From Acanthosepion esculentum (Eukaryota > Mollusca > Cephalopoda > Sepiida > Sepiidae), in the NCBI GenBank assembly GCA_964036315.1, contig OZ038507.1, forward strand, positions 62,141,888 to 62,205,887: a DNA stretch of 64,000 bases, read 5' to 3'. Below the pieces are notes generated by a model. It saw only the letters and a list, made by a program, of their open reading frames with translations. It did not search any database and had not been told where the DNA came from. How positions within the stretch are numbered: position 1 is the stretch's first letter; the number at the start of each line of letters is the position of its first letter. This document shows, in pieces, positions 19,749-30,227 of this stretch. The position numbers were made by a program, and so were the translations under genes.

Positions 19749-22700
19749 TTCGCATTAAGCTTTTTGTTCTATTAATCCCCGGGTGACCCATATGAAAGTC
19801 CCATAGGATTATTTTCTGCAACTTTTTTGGTACTACTACTCTCTCACCATATAGTAAAATTCCGTCACAAATTGAATAGATCTCCTGAACTTTTTGGTCA
19901 TTTGCTACCATTTTATTTTTTATTCCTAAAATGAAATCATCGCTTTCAGATTCTTTTTTGATTTCCTTTGATGTAACCGGTAGCTCTCTTACAATGTTGT
20001 TTACCATGCTTTTGACCTCATCATCTGCTCTGATATTTGCAATGATTGTTTCTTCGAATCCTTCATCTTTATTCGGTACGAGTCTTGATAAGGTATCCGC
20101 ATGAATTATATTTTTGGATGATAGGTGCTTTATGTGGAAATCATAATTGAGAAGAATGGTTCCCCATCTTAACAGTCGATTTGCCGTGTAAACGGGTAAC
20201 CCTTTCTTTGACCCAAAAATAGTGATCAGAGGTTTATGGTCTGTTTCTAACCTGAAATGTTTGCCGTAGATGTATCTATGAAATTTTGTTATGGCAAAAA
20301 TGATACTCAGCGCCTCCTTTTCTATCTGTGAATAACTTCGCTCTCCTGGGAGTAATGCCCTCGAAGCATGCGCAATCGGTTTTCTAGAACCATCTGGCAT
20401 TATGTGTTGAATACATGCTCCTACCCCGTATGAACTAGCATCACTTGCCACTACAATATCCAGTTTAGGATTGTAATGGGTTAAAAAGAGGTCGGACGTA
20501 AGCATTTTCTTAATTTCATCAAAGGCTTTTTGACATTCTACCGTCCATTCCCATGCCTTGTCTTTTTTCAGTAGTTCATTTAACGGTGCTCTTAGATTGT
20601 ACATTCCTTTAATGAACGCTTGATAATAGTTCGCGAGCCCCAGAAAACTCTGTAGTGTCGCCACGTTAGTGGGCGTCGGCATGTTTCTAATCGCAATGGA
20701 CCTTTCCGGATCTGGAAATCTGCCATTTTTGTTGATTATGTGACCTAAATATTTAATTTCCTCCAAACCAAATTCACACTTTGATTCTTTGACTTTAAAT
20801 CCAAAGTCCTGAATCTTTTTAAATACTTGATTGAGGTGCTCTCGATGTTCGTCGACATTTGCACTCCTTACTATAATATCATCTAAGTAGGCACACGCAA
20901 AGTCTAAGTCATTCAACATGACGTCCATGGCTTGTTGAAAAATGGCTGGTGCCACTTTAATACCAAAAGGAAGCCTGTTGTACTTGAATAAACTCCTATG
21001 CGTGTTTATCCCTAGTAACTTCGAACATTCTTCTTCGACGGGAATTTGGAGATAGGCATCTGATAAGTCGATTTTTGAAAAAATCACTCCGCCATTTAGT
21101 TTGTTAAAAATCTCCTCAGGACTCGGTAACGGGTAATGGTAGTCCTTAATTACAGAGTTCAACCCTGTCGAAAAATCAACGCAGACTCTGATTTGGTTTG
21201 ATTTCTTTTTTATGCACACAATCGGCGCAGCCCATGAATTAGATTCTACTTTTGAAATAATTCCCATTTTTTCCAACCTATCAAGTTCTTCGTTAACTTT
21301 CTCTACACTTGCGAAAGGCACGTTACGTTTCTTTTTAAATATAGGCATAGTATTTTCTTTTAATTCAAATTTAGCTTCAAACTTGTTACATCTTCCAAAA
21401 CCAGGTGTAAAGGTTTCCGGAAACTTTTTCTTTAATTCATCTTTAATGTCCTGTCTTGATTGCGTATTACTTTCTACTTTTCTGCAGAATGAGTTTAACG
21501 GTTTATCCCACAATTTGAATGTTTCAATAAAATCTGTACCCAACAAGTTTTCTCCATTTCTCAGAATGAAAACTTTTATTTTTTTAACGATCCCATTCAA
21601 TTTCATTGGAAGTAAAACCTCGCCTTCGAAGTTAATTTGCTTTCCAGTTACCGTTCGAGCGAGTTTCGTTGACTTCATTATTGTAGGCCTTTTTAAAATT
21701 TTCCATGTTTTATCGTTCATTATTGTTAAATCTGACCCCGAATCGAGTTGAAATTTGATATTCTTTTTGAATATTTCAGTCGTCACATATTTCCTCAAAT
21801 CTCTATCTGATTTGATATTCGAATTTGTTTGTCTAATTCGGCTCTTGAATTTTTTCGTTTTACAACACGATCCTTTGTGACCATTCTTTTGGCACACGAA
21901 ACATTTCTTATTTCTATATGGGCAATTTACCTCCCAATGTCTTTCGTTACAGCGTCTGCAATTATATGGTGGAACTTTTTTATTTTCGTTCTTTTTATTT
22001 TCTTGTCTATTATTACAATACGCTGAATTTTTTCTCCAATTTTTCTCTAATGGGTACTTTGACTGCTTTTTTATTTTTTTAATATAAGCAATACCAGCTT
22101 CTTCGATTTTTTGCGACTCTTTCTTTAAAATTACGGCCCGTTGACACTCCTCTGCTAACTTTTGCAGGGTAAGGCCTTGTTCAGATTCGAGTTTAGACAA
22201 AACTCTACGTCTTATTTCGGCACTCTTACTGGATACCAGTCCTTGAGCAAAAATTAAGCACTTGAATTCTTCAACCGTAATCTCAGCCAATCTGAAATTG
22301 TCACAGTGTCTATTCACTATAGATGCATATGTTAAGTAATCCTGATCGTCGGATTTAGAGACATTCATGCATAACCATCGCTTATGCCAAAGCGACATAT
22401 TTGCTCCAAACAGCTCTTTTAGCAATTTCACTGTTTCCGAGAATTCCAATTCAGTTGTTTTTCTCGGTAGAATAAAATCTACAAATTTGCTATGTTCTGC
22501 TGTACCTAGCTTTCTTAGTAATAGACTGACTTTTCTTGAATTCGACCAGTTTTCACAGTCTGTGTAGAAAATATCTTCATATCGTTTAAAGTACGCTTCA
22601 AACGTTTTTTCTTCGTCTGGCACATAGTTGAAAATTTCCAGCGAATTAAATATGGTGTTATTAGAATATGAAGAATTTCCCTCATTTGCCTGATAGTTGT

Positions 22701-22905
22701 TTAATTTCTCCAGTGTTAACTTTTGAATTTCCAAAAGTCTTTCAACTTGTTTTTCTTGATATTTTTGTTGTCTTTCATCTTGACGTTCTTGATATTTTTG
22801 CATTGCTATCAATTGTTCTTGCTGTGCTATCTGTTGGGATTTGAATAATTCGGATATGACTTTGGATAGTTCATCCATCTTTAGCTGATAGTGTTCATGC
22901 AACAA
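19711..22905 (-). CDS. Gypsy gag-pol polyprotein (gag, protease, RT, RNase H)
   Basis: 1064 residues. Residues 1-70 are a Gln/Glu-rich coiled-coil-like region. About 100-270 is the capsid-like gag part (FEAYFKRYEDIFYTDC). Two zinc knuckles follow near 315-347 (CRRCNERHWEVNC and CFVCQKNGHKGSCC). Protease carries DSGSDLTIM near 387. RT shows FSKIDLSDAYLQIPV, LPFGIKVAPAIFQQAM and the catalytic YLDD near 672. RNase H has VVASDASSYGVGA near 820 and ends ADTLSRL. The frame ends after the start of the integrase zinc motif (GHPGINRTKSLMR). Gag and pol are in a single frame here. The capsid makes the particle; pol copies RNA into DNA. Start chosen at the first Met after the leader. Confidence 0.92.
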   Translation of the reverse strand: MLHEHYQLKMDELSKVISELFKSQQIAQQEQLIAMQKYQERQDERQQKYQEKQVERLLEIQKLTLEKLNNYQANEGNSSYSNNTIFNSLEIFNYVPDEEKTFEAYFKRYEDIFYTDCENWSNSRKVSLLLRKLGTAEHSKFVDFILPRKTTELEFSETVKLLKELFGANMSLWHKRWLCMNVSKSDDQDYLTYASIVNRHCDNFRLAEITVEEFKCLIFAQGLVSSKSAEIRRRVLSKLESEQGLTLQKLAEECQRAVILKKESQKIEEAGIAYIKKIKKQSKYPLEKNWRKNSAYCNNRQENKKNENKKVPPYNCRRCNERHWEVNCPYRNKKCFVCQKNGHKGSCCKTKKFKSRIRQTNSNIKSDRDLRKYVTTEIFKKNIKFQLDSGSDLTIMNDKTWKILKRPTIMKSTKLARTVTGKQINFEGEVLLPMKLNGIVKKIKVFILRNGENLLGTDFIETFKLWDKPLNSFCRKVESNTQSRQDIKDELKKKFPETFTPGFGRCNKFEAKFELKENTMPIFKKKRNVPFASVEKVNEELDRLEKMGIISKVESNSWAAPIVCIKKKSNQIRVCVDFSTGLNSVIKDYHYPLPSPEEIFNKLNGGVIFSKIDLSDAYLQIPVEEECSKLLGINTHRSLFKYNRLPFGIKVAPAIFQQAMDVMLNDLDFACAYLDDIIVRSANVDEHREHLNQVFKKIQDFGFKVKESKCEFGLEEIKYLGHIINKNGRFPDPERSIAIRNMPTPTNVATLQSFLGLANYYQAFIKGMYNLRAPLNELLKKDKAWEWTVECQKAFDEIKKMLTSDLFLTHYNPKLDIVVASDASSYGVGACIQHIMPDGSRKPIAHASRALLPGERSYSQIEKEALSIIFAITKFHRYIYGKHFRLETDHKPLITIFGSKKGLPVYTANRLLRWGTILLNYDFHIKHLSSKNIIHADTLSRLVPNKDEGFEETIIANIRADDEVKSMVNNIVRELPVTSKEIKKESESDDFILGIKNKMVANDQKVQEIYSICDGILLYGERVVVPKKLQKIILWDFHMGHPGINRTKSLMRNGCGYRKHGSSM

Positions 22906-23639
22906 AGGAATATACTTTTAATTTGTGTATCCACGAATATCATATAAGCTGACCAAAAAAATCGAAACAACGTACGACTTTTAATTTTTTTGTCTTGCTT
23001 TTACATTCACGCCCGTGCTAATCAACTTTGGTATTTTTTTTTTTTCGTGAACAGAGAGCGTCGGACTTTTTTTTTTTTTCGTTTTCGTCTTCTGTTCGCG
23101 TATTTCAATGACAACGTCTGATTTTCTTATCAGAGCTAATTCGTCACTATATTGTTGAACAAATAATTTAAAAAAAATAATTTTTTAAAGTTTGTTACCT
23201 TTCAAAGTCGACACGGTGTATTTGTGCTCCTTTTAATCCATGCATGTTTTTGTAGTCGGCCAATTTTTCTTTTTAGCGGGTGTCTCGTTGTAGATAATTT
23301 TTAAATTTAAAATTACCGTTACTCGTTTACGACACCTTTCAATTTTTCTGAGTGAACGTTCCTTTATGCTTAGTCGTCTTTTAACGAGTTTTACATATCC
23401 AGAAGTTCAGAATCCTTCGTCGTTACGTTAACGTTGGACTTTGAATTAATAGTTTTTTTTTTTCAGCCTGGGTTCTTCAATGACTTGTTCCAATTGTTGA
23501 AAACTCTCACTATTAATTCTTTCTTCTTTCCTTATGGTTCGTTCTACTCCTTTGCCATTGTTGAAACTTGGCGTATGGTCGTTCTACTTCGTGGCCATTA
23601 TTGAAACTTGACGTATGGTTCGTTCTACTTCGTCGCCAT
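22906..23639 (-). other. Gypsy leader and primer-binding site
   Basis: Untranslated region between 5' LTR and gag. Directly beside the LTR the coding strand reads A then TGGCGACGAAGTAGAACG, a TGG-initial primer-binding-site-like sequence. A 40-48-base unit containing GTATGGTTCGTTCTACTTCG and GCCATTGTTGAAACTTG is tandemly repeated two to three times at 23535-23640, so PBS-like sequence is partly duplicated. Confidence 0.65.
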
Positions 23640-24561
23640 TGTTGAGTCTTGACTCATTGTTGAATCTCGCCTATTGCATGGAATAATAATGCAACACAAA
23701 AAGTACTTAGAACAAGAATGTATTATAACAAGAAAGTGTACACAATAAGTACATATAGTATTTCTGTATAATTCTGGGAAGACGTTCCTGGAGAATGTGT
23801 TGACTAGTCGCAGTCGATCAGAGTCTCTAGCTGGATCTCGTGATTCCTCGAGATTCACTTGACCTCCCATAGGGCCAGATTGTGACACAAGGTCGGAGTT
23901 TAACGTGGGAAGAGGAAGGGGAATGGACCCGAGTTTTCACCCGGGTCGCAGTGCTTTGGCTTTAGCTAGTCATAGCTGGTCTTGGCTGGTCTTAGCTGGT
24001 CCAAGCTGGTCATAGCTAGTCAGACGTAGCCACGATACTACCACCGCAGGGACGAATCCCTGCCGCCGGCCTGTATCGGAGAAGGAATCCCAGCCCCATA
24101 GGCGATCATTCAGGGAGTAATCTGCGAACAGATACTACACGGGATTTACTTGACCTCCCACACGGTCAGGTTGTGACACAAGGTCGGAGTTTAACGTGGG
24201 AAGGGAGGGGGAATGGACCCGAGTTTTCACCCGGGTCGCAGTGCTTTGGCTTTAGCTAGTCATAGCTGGTCTTGGCTGGTCTTAGCTGGTCATAGCTTGT
24301 CTAAGCTGGTCATAGCTAGTCAGACATAGCCACGACACCACCAGCGCAGGGACGAATCCCTGCCGCCGGCCAGCATCGGAGAAGGAATCCCGGCCCCATA
24401 GGCGATCATTCAGTGAGCAATCCGCGAACAGATACTGCACTTCGATCCCAGCCTTGGGGCCGCGTAGAGACCGAGATCTCGTGATTCCTCTTCTTGTCTT
24501 CCGGTACCAACCACTATTTATATAGTTGGTAGTCACCTATGCAGATTAGGTGGATCCTACC

Positions 24562-24567
<6 letters not shown>
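23640..24567 (-). repeat. Gypsy 5' LTR split by a SINE
   Basis: LTR sequence occupies 23640-23849 and 24491-24567; together 287 bp, the same as the other LTR. The interruption is the U2-type SINE with a 16-bp target duplication. Confidence 0.93.
23850..24474 (-). repeat. U2-snRNA-headed dimeric SINE
   Basis: Flanked by a 16-bp target duplication GATCTCGTGATTCCTC (23834-23849 and 24475-24490). Minus strand 5' end reads CGCGGCCCCAAGGCTGGGAT then CGAAGTGCAGTATCTGTTCG, which aligns to the U2 snRNA 5' end (CGGCCTTTTGGCTAAGAUCA, AGUGUAGUAUCUGUUC). The unit is repeated: a second start with GTGTAGTATCTGTTCG lies near 24124, with unit spacing about 293 bp. The body holds repeats of 'ACCAGC..' (CTAGCTATGACCAGCTTAG) and ends GGTCAAGTGAATCTC. 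Relatives are at 54835-55490. Confidence 0.8.

Positions 24568-24616
<49 letters not shown>
24567..24616. repeat. (TA)n microsatellite
   Basis: TA run continuing the array into which the Gypsy element inserted (18366-18388 on the other side). Confidence 0.9.
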
Positions 24617-24621
<5 letters not shown>

Positions 24622-24866
24622 AACCTAATGAGCCAAAGTTTCACTTAGGCAGATCGTCAGGCCAGCTGACGCTGGCGATTTCGTAAATGATCGATTTCAC
24701 CACGAGTCTTCTGTTAATCTTGGAGAGTAATTATACATTCTTATCGCTCAAAGTAGAGTCCAATTGTGTTATAAAAATCTCGGTGAATCCCAGGAAGATA
24801 TATTTAATCATTTCGAAGATAGAATGGTTCAGAGCTTAATCTAGTCTGGCTCATTAGGTTTAACTA
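24617..24866. repeat. Hairpin-ended element next to (TA)n
   Basis: GTTAAACCTAATGAGCCA at the left pairs with TGGCTCATTAGGTTTAAC at the right. The minus strand contains GGCCTGACGATCTGCC followed by TAAGTGAAAC, another 'CTGACGA ... GAAAC' order. The inner 160 bases (about 24685-24843) recur at 25235-25397. Confidence 0.6.
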
Positions 24867-25078
24867 GGTTTGCTTTACGTTTGTATCGAGCTCTTTAGTT
24901 AGTTGTTTACTCGTATCGGGGTTTTTTCTTTGGGCCTTGAACCTGTATCTATGCAATTATTTTCGACAGACTTTCATGTTCCTGGCTCTTTCATTTTTAA
25001 AACCTTTTTTCCCCTTCGTGATTGATTTGGCTATTGTTGGATCAAGAATTCGAAGGTTTTTCGACACGAGTATAGTTA

Positions 25079-25080
<2 letters not shown>

Positions 25081-25152
<72 letters not shown>
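25081..25152. repeat. (TA)n microsatellite
   Basis: TA run of about 70 bases. Confidence 0.95.
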
Positions 25153-25156
<4 letters not shown>

Positions 25157-25234
25157 CACACATTTGAACTTTATTTCAATCCTTCATGAGCTTCCGATTC
25201 TTAGCTATGATTAATTAATGATGAACTTGTTATT

Positions 25235-25397
25235 TTCGTAAATGATTGATTTCATCACGATTCTTCTGTTAAGCTTGGAGAGTAATTATACATTCTTATC
25301 GCTCAAAGTAGAGTCCAATTGTGTTGTAAAAACCTCGGTGAATCCCAGGAAGATATATTTAATCATTTCGAAGATAGAACGGTTCAGAGCTTAATCT
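25235..25397. repeat. Second copy of the 24685-24843 block
   Basis: Shares 'CTTGGAGAGTAATTATACAT' and 'TCGGTGAATCCCAGGAAGAT' with 24685-24843, same orientation, with few differences. Confidence 0.8.
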
Positions 25398-25456
25398 AAC
25401 AATTGGACAATTTTGCAATTATATGATTTGGACAATTTTGCTGTTACACCCGGTCT
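25398..25456 (-). repeat. Tc1-like terminal-repeat fragment
   Basis: GGACAATTTTGCTGTTACACC ends CCGG, the inverted terminus of the family at 11173 and 17730; the GGACAATTTTGC phrase is present twice. Confidence 0.6.
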
Positions 25457-25544
25457 ATATCACTATGTGTGCGTGTGTGCGTTCTATATACATGCAATGC
25501 ACATATATATCCTCCATTCGGGTATGCAGTATCTCTTTCCCTTT

Positions 25545-25556
25545 ACACACACACAC

Positions 25557-25645
<89 letters not shown>
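25545..25645. repeat. (CA)n then (TA)n microsatellite
   Basis: About 40 bases of CA followed by TA, with one AATA interruption. Confidence 0.95.
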
Positions 25646-25649
<4 letters not shown>

Positions 25650-25758
25650 ATTCATGGGATAACGATATATTAATTTTTATATAATTTTTTGTACATCCAG
25701 AACAGTTTTGAAAGAAAAGATTTTTCCAATTTGTCATACATCTTTTTTTCAAAACAAA

Positions 25759-25776
25759 CACTCACACACACATACA

Positions 25777-25817
<41 letters not shown>

Positions 25818-25832
25818 ACATATACATATATA
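25759..25832. repeat. (CA)n microsatellite
   Basis: CA/CATA repeats of about 70 bases. Confidence 0.9.
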
Positions 25833-26572
25833 TGCTACGAGCCAATATATTGTGTCAGTGTATTTGTATATATGAACATACGAATTTCATCTTAAATTTT
25901 TTTCGACTTCGAATCTAAAGATCACATTTTCTTGAAGCAAACACTCGATCGATCACATAATCTGTCCTGTGCTTTTCGAGTGCTTGTGTACATTCTTCTG
26001 TATATGTGCACGTCCTGTCTTTCTGTATTCAGGAAGTCCAAAATGTAGTCTCTTTCTCTCTCTTTGTCTCTCTATATCTCTCTTTCTCTCTCTCTATCTA
26101 TCTATCTCTTTATAGAAAACTTTAAAACTGTGCTATCGAGAGATGACTGTGAATGATAGCGTCTGTAAAAACAGTGGCCGCCATTTTAAGCTGACGTCAC
26201 TACAATCGGCTTTAACGATTCGCTAGAAAATGAATGCATAATGTGTTACCCTCTGTCTCGACCGGATGTTGGTTTACAGAGCGTGTTTTTCTTTCTTTTT
26301 TTTTTTTTTTAAATGTATTTTAAATTTTTTGTTAGGCTTGTGAAACAAGTTTCTGATGTTAATCAGTAAAATAGTTTACCAGCCCAACTAAAAAAATGAA
26401 AATTTATAAACAGACATATTAAGTCGATTTCACTAAGTTCGCAGACGGTTGTTCCGCCGCGCAGATGCAAAAATACATAGATAAAAAAAAAAAAAAAAAT
26501 TCCAGTAAAACTCGCCCACTCCAACTATTCCTAAAAAATAAACCACACACATATGCGTACATATATCAAACA

Positions 26573-26576
<4 letters not shown>
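25833..26576. other. Unassigned sequence
   Basis: No gene or known repeat recognised. It holds a short pyrimidine tract (26050-26112, TCTC/TATC units) and a poly(A) stretch at about 26480. Confidence 0.4.
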
Positions 26577-26667
<91 letters not shown>

Positions 26668-26668
26668 T
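26577..26668. repeat. (TA)n-(GA)n-(GACA)n compound microsatellite
   Basis: TA run grading into GA units and then four to five GACA units. Confidence 0.95.
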
Positions 26669-27170
26669 AGAGTGAAGGGGATAGAGATAATACGACATAT
26701 AATAGCCTCATCCGCATGTAAAAAAAAAGGCTAAAAATAATGGACGTATGAATGATAAAAAAAAGAAAAAGCCAACACTCAATAATATCAACTATGAATG
26801 CCCTTAGAGAATGCTACGTCGTTATATAAAATAACATTCCCAACTATAAATATAACTATAGATAAATAAAACTATAGATAAATATAACGATAGATACACA
26901 TATATAAAAAAAATGTATATATATTCAGTTAAAAATAAAAAAAAAGAAACAACATATCTTTGAAAATGCCAAATAGAAATCGCTCGGATATACAGAACAT
27001 TTGAATAATTTTTAGCGACTTCATGCCCAGAAAAGAAAACACACATACGAACGCAAGAAAGATTAAATAAAAAGCGTAATTACGTTACCTAGTCGATTCG
27101 TCTTCAATCAAACATATATAAAAGTGGGATTGGTGCCTAAATACACAATTATTAAATATAAATATATATA

Positions 27171-27660
27171 CAGACAAACCTCTCATCTACGGACCCCCCC
27201 ATCAACGGACTTTTAAATGCAACGGACAAAATCTGCAGAAGAAATTTTAAAAATCTACCGAAAAACAAACTTCAAAATCGTCAGCAATGTATTTCAAAAT
27301 TTGCGGGTCTAGCGAAACGCGTCGTATTTCAATGTGATCGCTTGGCGGTGGTGGCGGGCTTTTTCAAATGTAAACAAAGACCGGTGTACAGTATAGAAAG
27401 TACGATACATTAGCGCGTGAGTGAGAAAGTAGCTGTGAGAAATCTATTATTTTTTTTTTAATTTAATTTATATATCTATATTAAGTATATATTTGTTTAT
27501 GCCATATATACATGTTTATAGTATTTACATTTCAATAATAACTACTGGTACATACTATTGTGTTTTATAACTAAAAAATAATCCTTTCCCATCTACGGAG
27601 AATCGGCTTTAACGGACCACCCACCACCCTCTATTAGTCCGTTGATGAGAGATTTATCTA
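27171..27660. mobile_element. MITE with 24-bp terminal inverted repeats
   Basis: Left end CAGACAAACCTCTCATCTAC with GGAC; right end reversed TAGATAAATCTCTCATCAAC with GGAC. Subterminal CATCTACGGA recurs near 27595. It lies between TA-rich flanks, consistent with a pogo/Tc1-type TA target. About 490 bp, no transposase. Confidence 0.65.
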
Positions 27661-27667
27661 TATATAT

Positions 27668-28240
27668 ACTAGCAGTATAACCCGTCTTTGGTCGGATCTT
27701 TCATTACTTGAAATTTTGCCGTTCATTTGGAGATGCTTAAGTTTAAAGTCAGCCCACCCGAAAATCAATACTAGTAATAACATTTGGGTGCAACTGAGGC
27801 ACATGCCCAACTGATTGGGGGTGGGGTAACAATTTGAGTGAGGGGTGGCCCTGAAAAAGGCACTGTATAATAATAAATAATATTATAGTAATAATTTAAA
27901 CTATATATTTTTATTAAAGTTTTCATGAAAGATATATGAGGAGTGGCCCTGAAAAAGGCACTGTATAATAATAAATAATATTATAGTAATAATTTAAACT
28001 ATATATTTTTATTAAAGTTTTCATGAAAGATATATATATCCAATAACAGAAGTAAATAGTAAAACGTTGCTGAGAGTTATAACGGGCAGGAAGTAGTGGA
28101 GAGCCATTGTCGCCAACAATATGGACTCAAAATAGGTACTGTAGAATTATGTATCAAACAAAAATATTCCATCGAAATCGGATGAAAACTCTGGAAACGC
28201 ATAAACAACATCCGATCACGCACACATACATACACACACA
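27668..28240 (-). mobile_element. Helitron-like 3' end and body
   Basis: On the minus strand it ends TTATACTGCTAGT, matching the 3' ends at 1361 and 46844. The interior has a 'CATCGAAATCGGATGAAAA' phrase related to the block at 2014-2040. It contains an internal 100-bp tandem duplication (27845-28040). The 5' end merges into a CA/TG microsatellite. Confidence 0.45.
27845..28040. repeat. 100-bp tandem duplication
   Basis: GTGGCCCTGAAAAAGGCACT occurs at 27845 and 27945 with nearly identical downstream sequence. Confidence 0.9.
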
Positions 28241-28364
28241 TTTTGAGAATTTTATGTGTGTGTGTGTGTGTGTATGTGTGTGTGTGTTTTGTAACCACTT
28301 AGGGTCATAAGAGATACCACATGTACTGCAGCTAGCAGCTATAGCAGCAGTGGCGTGTCTAGGG

Positions 28365-29210
28365 CAAGATATCCGTACGGAGCCCATCCCTCTTCCAGGT
28401 ATTTTTGAATTCAGAAATTTCCTTCTTCTAGACTTGTTGGCGCCTGAAGCCAAGAGAAATCAGTTTGCTCTGGTATTTTACTCAAAGATGGGGGAAGATG
28501 GACTCATGCCTATTCCAAAGGCATTAGCACGGAGTGAACAAATCAGAATATATATATATGAAAATTTTTCTCAGAGTTAACCTGCAGAAAAAGACAATAT
28601 TTATAAATGTAAAAGACAATAGGAAAACTGTAATAGTTGCCGACGCGTTTCGTCCAACGTGGACTTTCTTAAGGCAAAACGAAATGAATTTAGTAAACGA
28701 AGTAACTAATAATAATAAAACAAAATGTCCTTAGCAACTGGAAGAATTTAGAGAACGCTATTTTCATACTGTTAACTAAAAATTACGTCAAGTACTCTCA
28801 CGTGTGGAGATATTGTTATTATTGCTGTGTTGACGGATTCAACAATTTTCTTTTGATTTCTTGACACTGGTGTGTACGTTTGTTTGGGAGAGCAGTAATC
28901 CTGTTAAGAAAGGTGAAATAGGGAAAAAGCCTGGGCGTAGATTAATATTCGGGTAATATTCAATGGCAGCACTCTCGAGGATTTTCCTTCTGAGTGAGTT
29001 ATTTTCTTTTTATGAGTGTAGCATTTTTAAAATCAATTTACGTTATTTATATATATATATATTCTGATTTGTTCACTCCGTGCTAATGCCTTTGGAATAG
29101 GCATGAAGCCATCTTCCCCCAGCTGCGCCTAAAATACCAGAGCAAACTGATTTCTCTTGGCTTCAGGCGGCAACAAGTCTAGAAGAAGTAAATTTCTGAA
29201 TTCAAAAAGC
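28365..29210. repeat. Inverted pair of SINE-like arms
   Basis: Left arm 28365-28550 (with GGCATTAGCACGGAGTGAAC) and right arm 29062-29205 (with GTTCACTCCGTGCTAATGCC) are reverse complements at about 85-90 percent by eye. Both share the 'TTTGCTCTGGTATTTTA' and 'GGCGCCTGAAGCCAAGAGAA'-type blocks. A class F hammerhead-like motif lies in the spacer. Confidence 0.7.
28637..28677 (-). ncRNA. Hammerhead-like motif, class F
   Basis: Minus strand: stem I UUGCC, then UUAAGAAA in place of the CUGANGA core, stem II GUCC-ACGUU-GGAC, GAAA, palindromic CGCG stem III, UC, then GGCAA closing stem I. Stems are intact but the 5' core is non-canonical. Confidence 0.5.
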
Positions 29211-29263
29211 CCACATCGGACGAAACACATCTGCAACTCTTACAGTTTCCTATTGTCTTTTAC

Positions 29264-29265
<2 letters not shown>

Positions 29266-29345
<80 letters not shown>

Positions 29346-29358
29346 GTGTGTGTGTGTG
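29266..29358. repeat. (TA)n-(TG)n microsatellite
   Basis: About 62 bases of TA followed by TG units. Confidence 0.95.
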
Positions 29359-29587
29359 ATTGTGTATTTGGGCAGCAGTCCCTCTTTTATAAATGTATCT
29401 TTAAAGACGACTGACGAGGTATTGCAATTAAGTGATTTACTAGACATAAAGTGTATAAAAATTGTCCAAACGCTCTGCACACCCAAGCGCTGTTAGGCAT
29501 TCCTTTAGCCATTGTCCTCAGAATAGCCGAATGCTCTCGGAAATGCAAAACATTTGAATAATTTTTACATACTTTATGCCCAGAAAA

Positions 29588-29830
29588 AAAAACACTGTTT
29601 CACGCTTGAGCGCAATCTTTTAGGCCATCTTTTTGTGTTTTGGATTGATTATTTATATATGATAATGGTGCATTATGGGTAAGAATATCTATTGTAACGG
29701 TTATAGCGTAGGCGAGAAAGGTGATCGTTTTCTTGAGGCAATAATGTAGAAATGATTGTGGATCCGAATGCAGTTATTTGTGGCTATTTTATGGTGTTGT
29801 TTGTTCGCTTGATACTTATTATTATTTTAT
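29588..29830. repeat. Dispersed repeat shared with 10583-10830
   Basis: Minus strand near 29590-29625 reads CCTAAAAGATTGCGCTCAAG then CGTGAAACAG, in which GCGC/GCGU can pair beside GAAAC. This may be a decayed member of the 'CTGACGA' hammerhead-like class. Confidence 0.45.
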
Positions 29831-30137
29831 TTGCTTTGATTTCTGGCGTTTACACATTTCTTTCCGGGTCCAGTCCAGAGACCGAAGATTAGTAATGGCA
29901 TCATGACGTTTTTCACTGACAAAAAAAAATGTTTTACATAGATAGAGCCCTTGGGCTGTACTCGTGAGAACATTTTTTTGTATTTCTTTAAGGCATGGGC
30001 TTCCAGGAATACCTTCAATTTGTCTATCGGGACCTTTTCCAATCAATCAGAAGGCTCCAACTACAACAGTGATTGTTGATGTTCCCATGTGCCACATTTT
30101 TGAGATTTCGATTTCAAGGTCCTTGTATTTTGATAGT

Positions 30138-30189
<52 letters not shown>

Positions 30190-30190
30190 C
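30138..30190. repeat. (TTA)n microsatellite
   Basis: About 17 TTA units. Confidence 0.95.
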
Positions 30191-30227
30191 TTGTTACTTA
30201 TTATTCATTAATGATTACTTATTTTAA

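Larger units (their letters stand above)
18389..24567 (-). mobile_element. Ty3/Gypsy LTR retrotransposon, nearly complete
   Basis: Minus strand order: 5' LTR (23640-24567, split by a SINE), primer-binding site, leader, gag-pol frame, integrase frame, polypurine tract, 3' LTR (18389-18675). The two LTRs, ignoring the insertion, are both 287 bp and differ at one site I could find, so insertion was recent. The element inserted within a (TA)n array, so the target duplication cannot be resolved. Domain order PR-RT-RH-IN is that of Ty3/Gypsy. A lesion between RNase H and integrase suggests this copy is no longer autonomous. Confidence 0.93.

Noticed and set aside
21212..21751. Plus-strand 179-codon frame inside the Gypsy element
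   Set aside because: It is antisense to the gag-pol frame, a shadow of a real coding strand.
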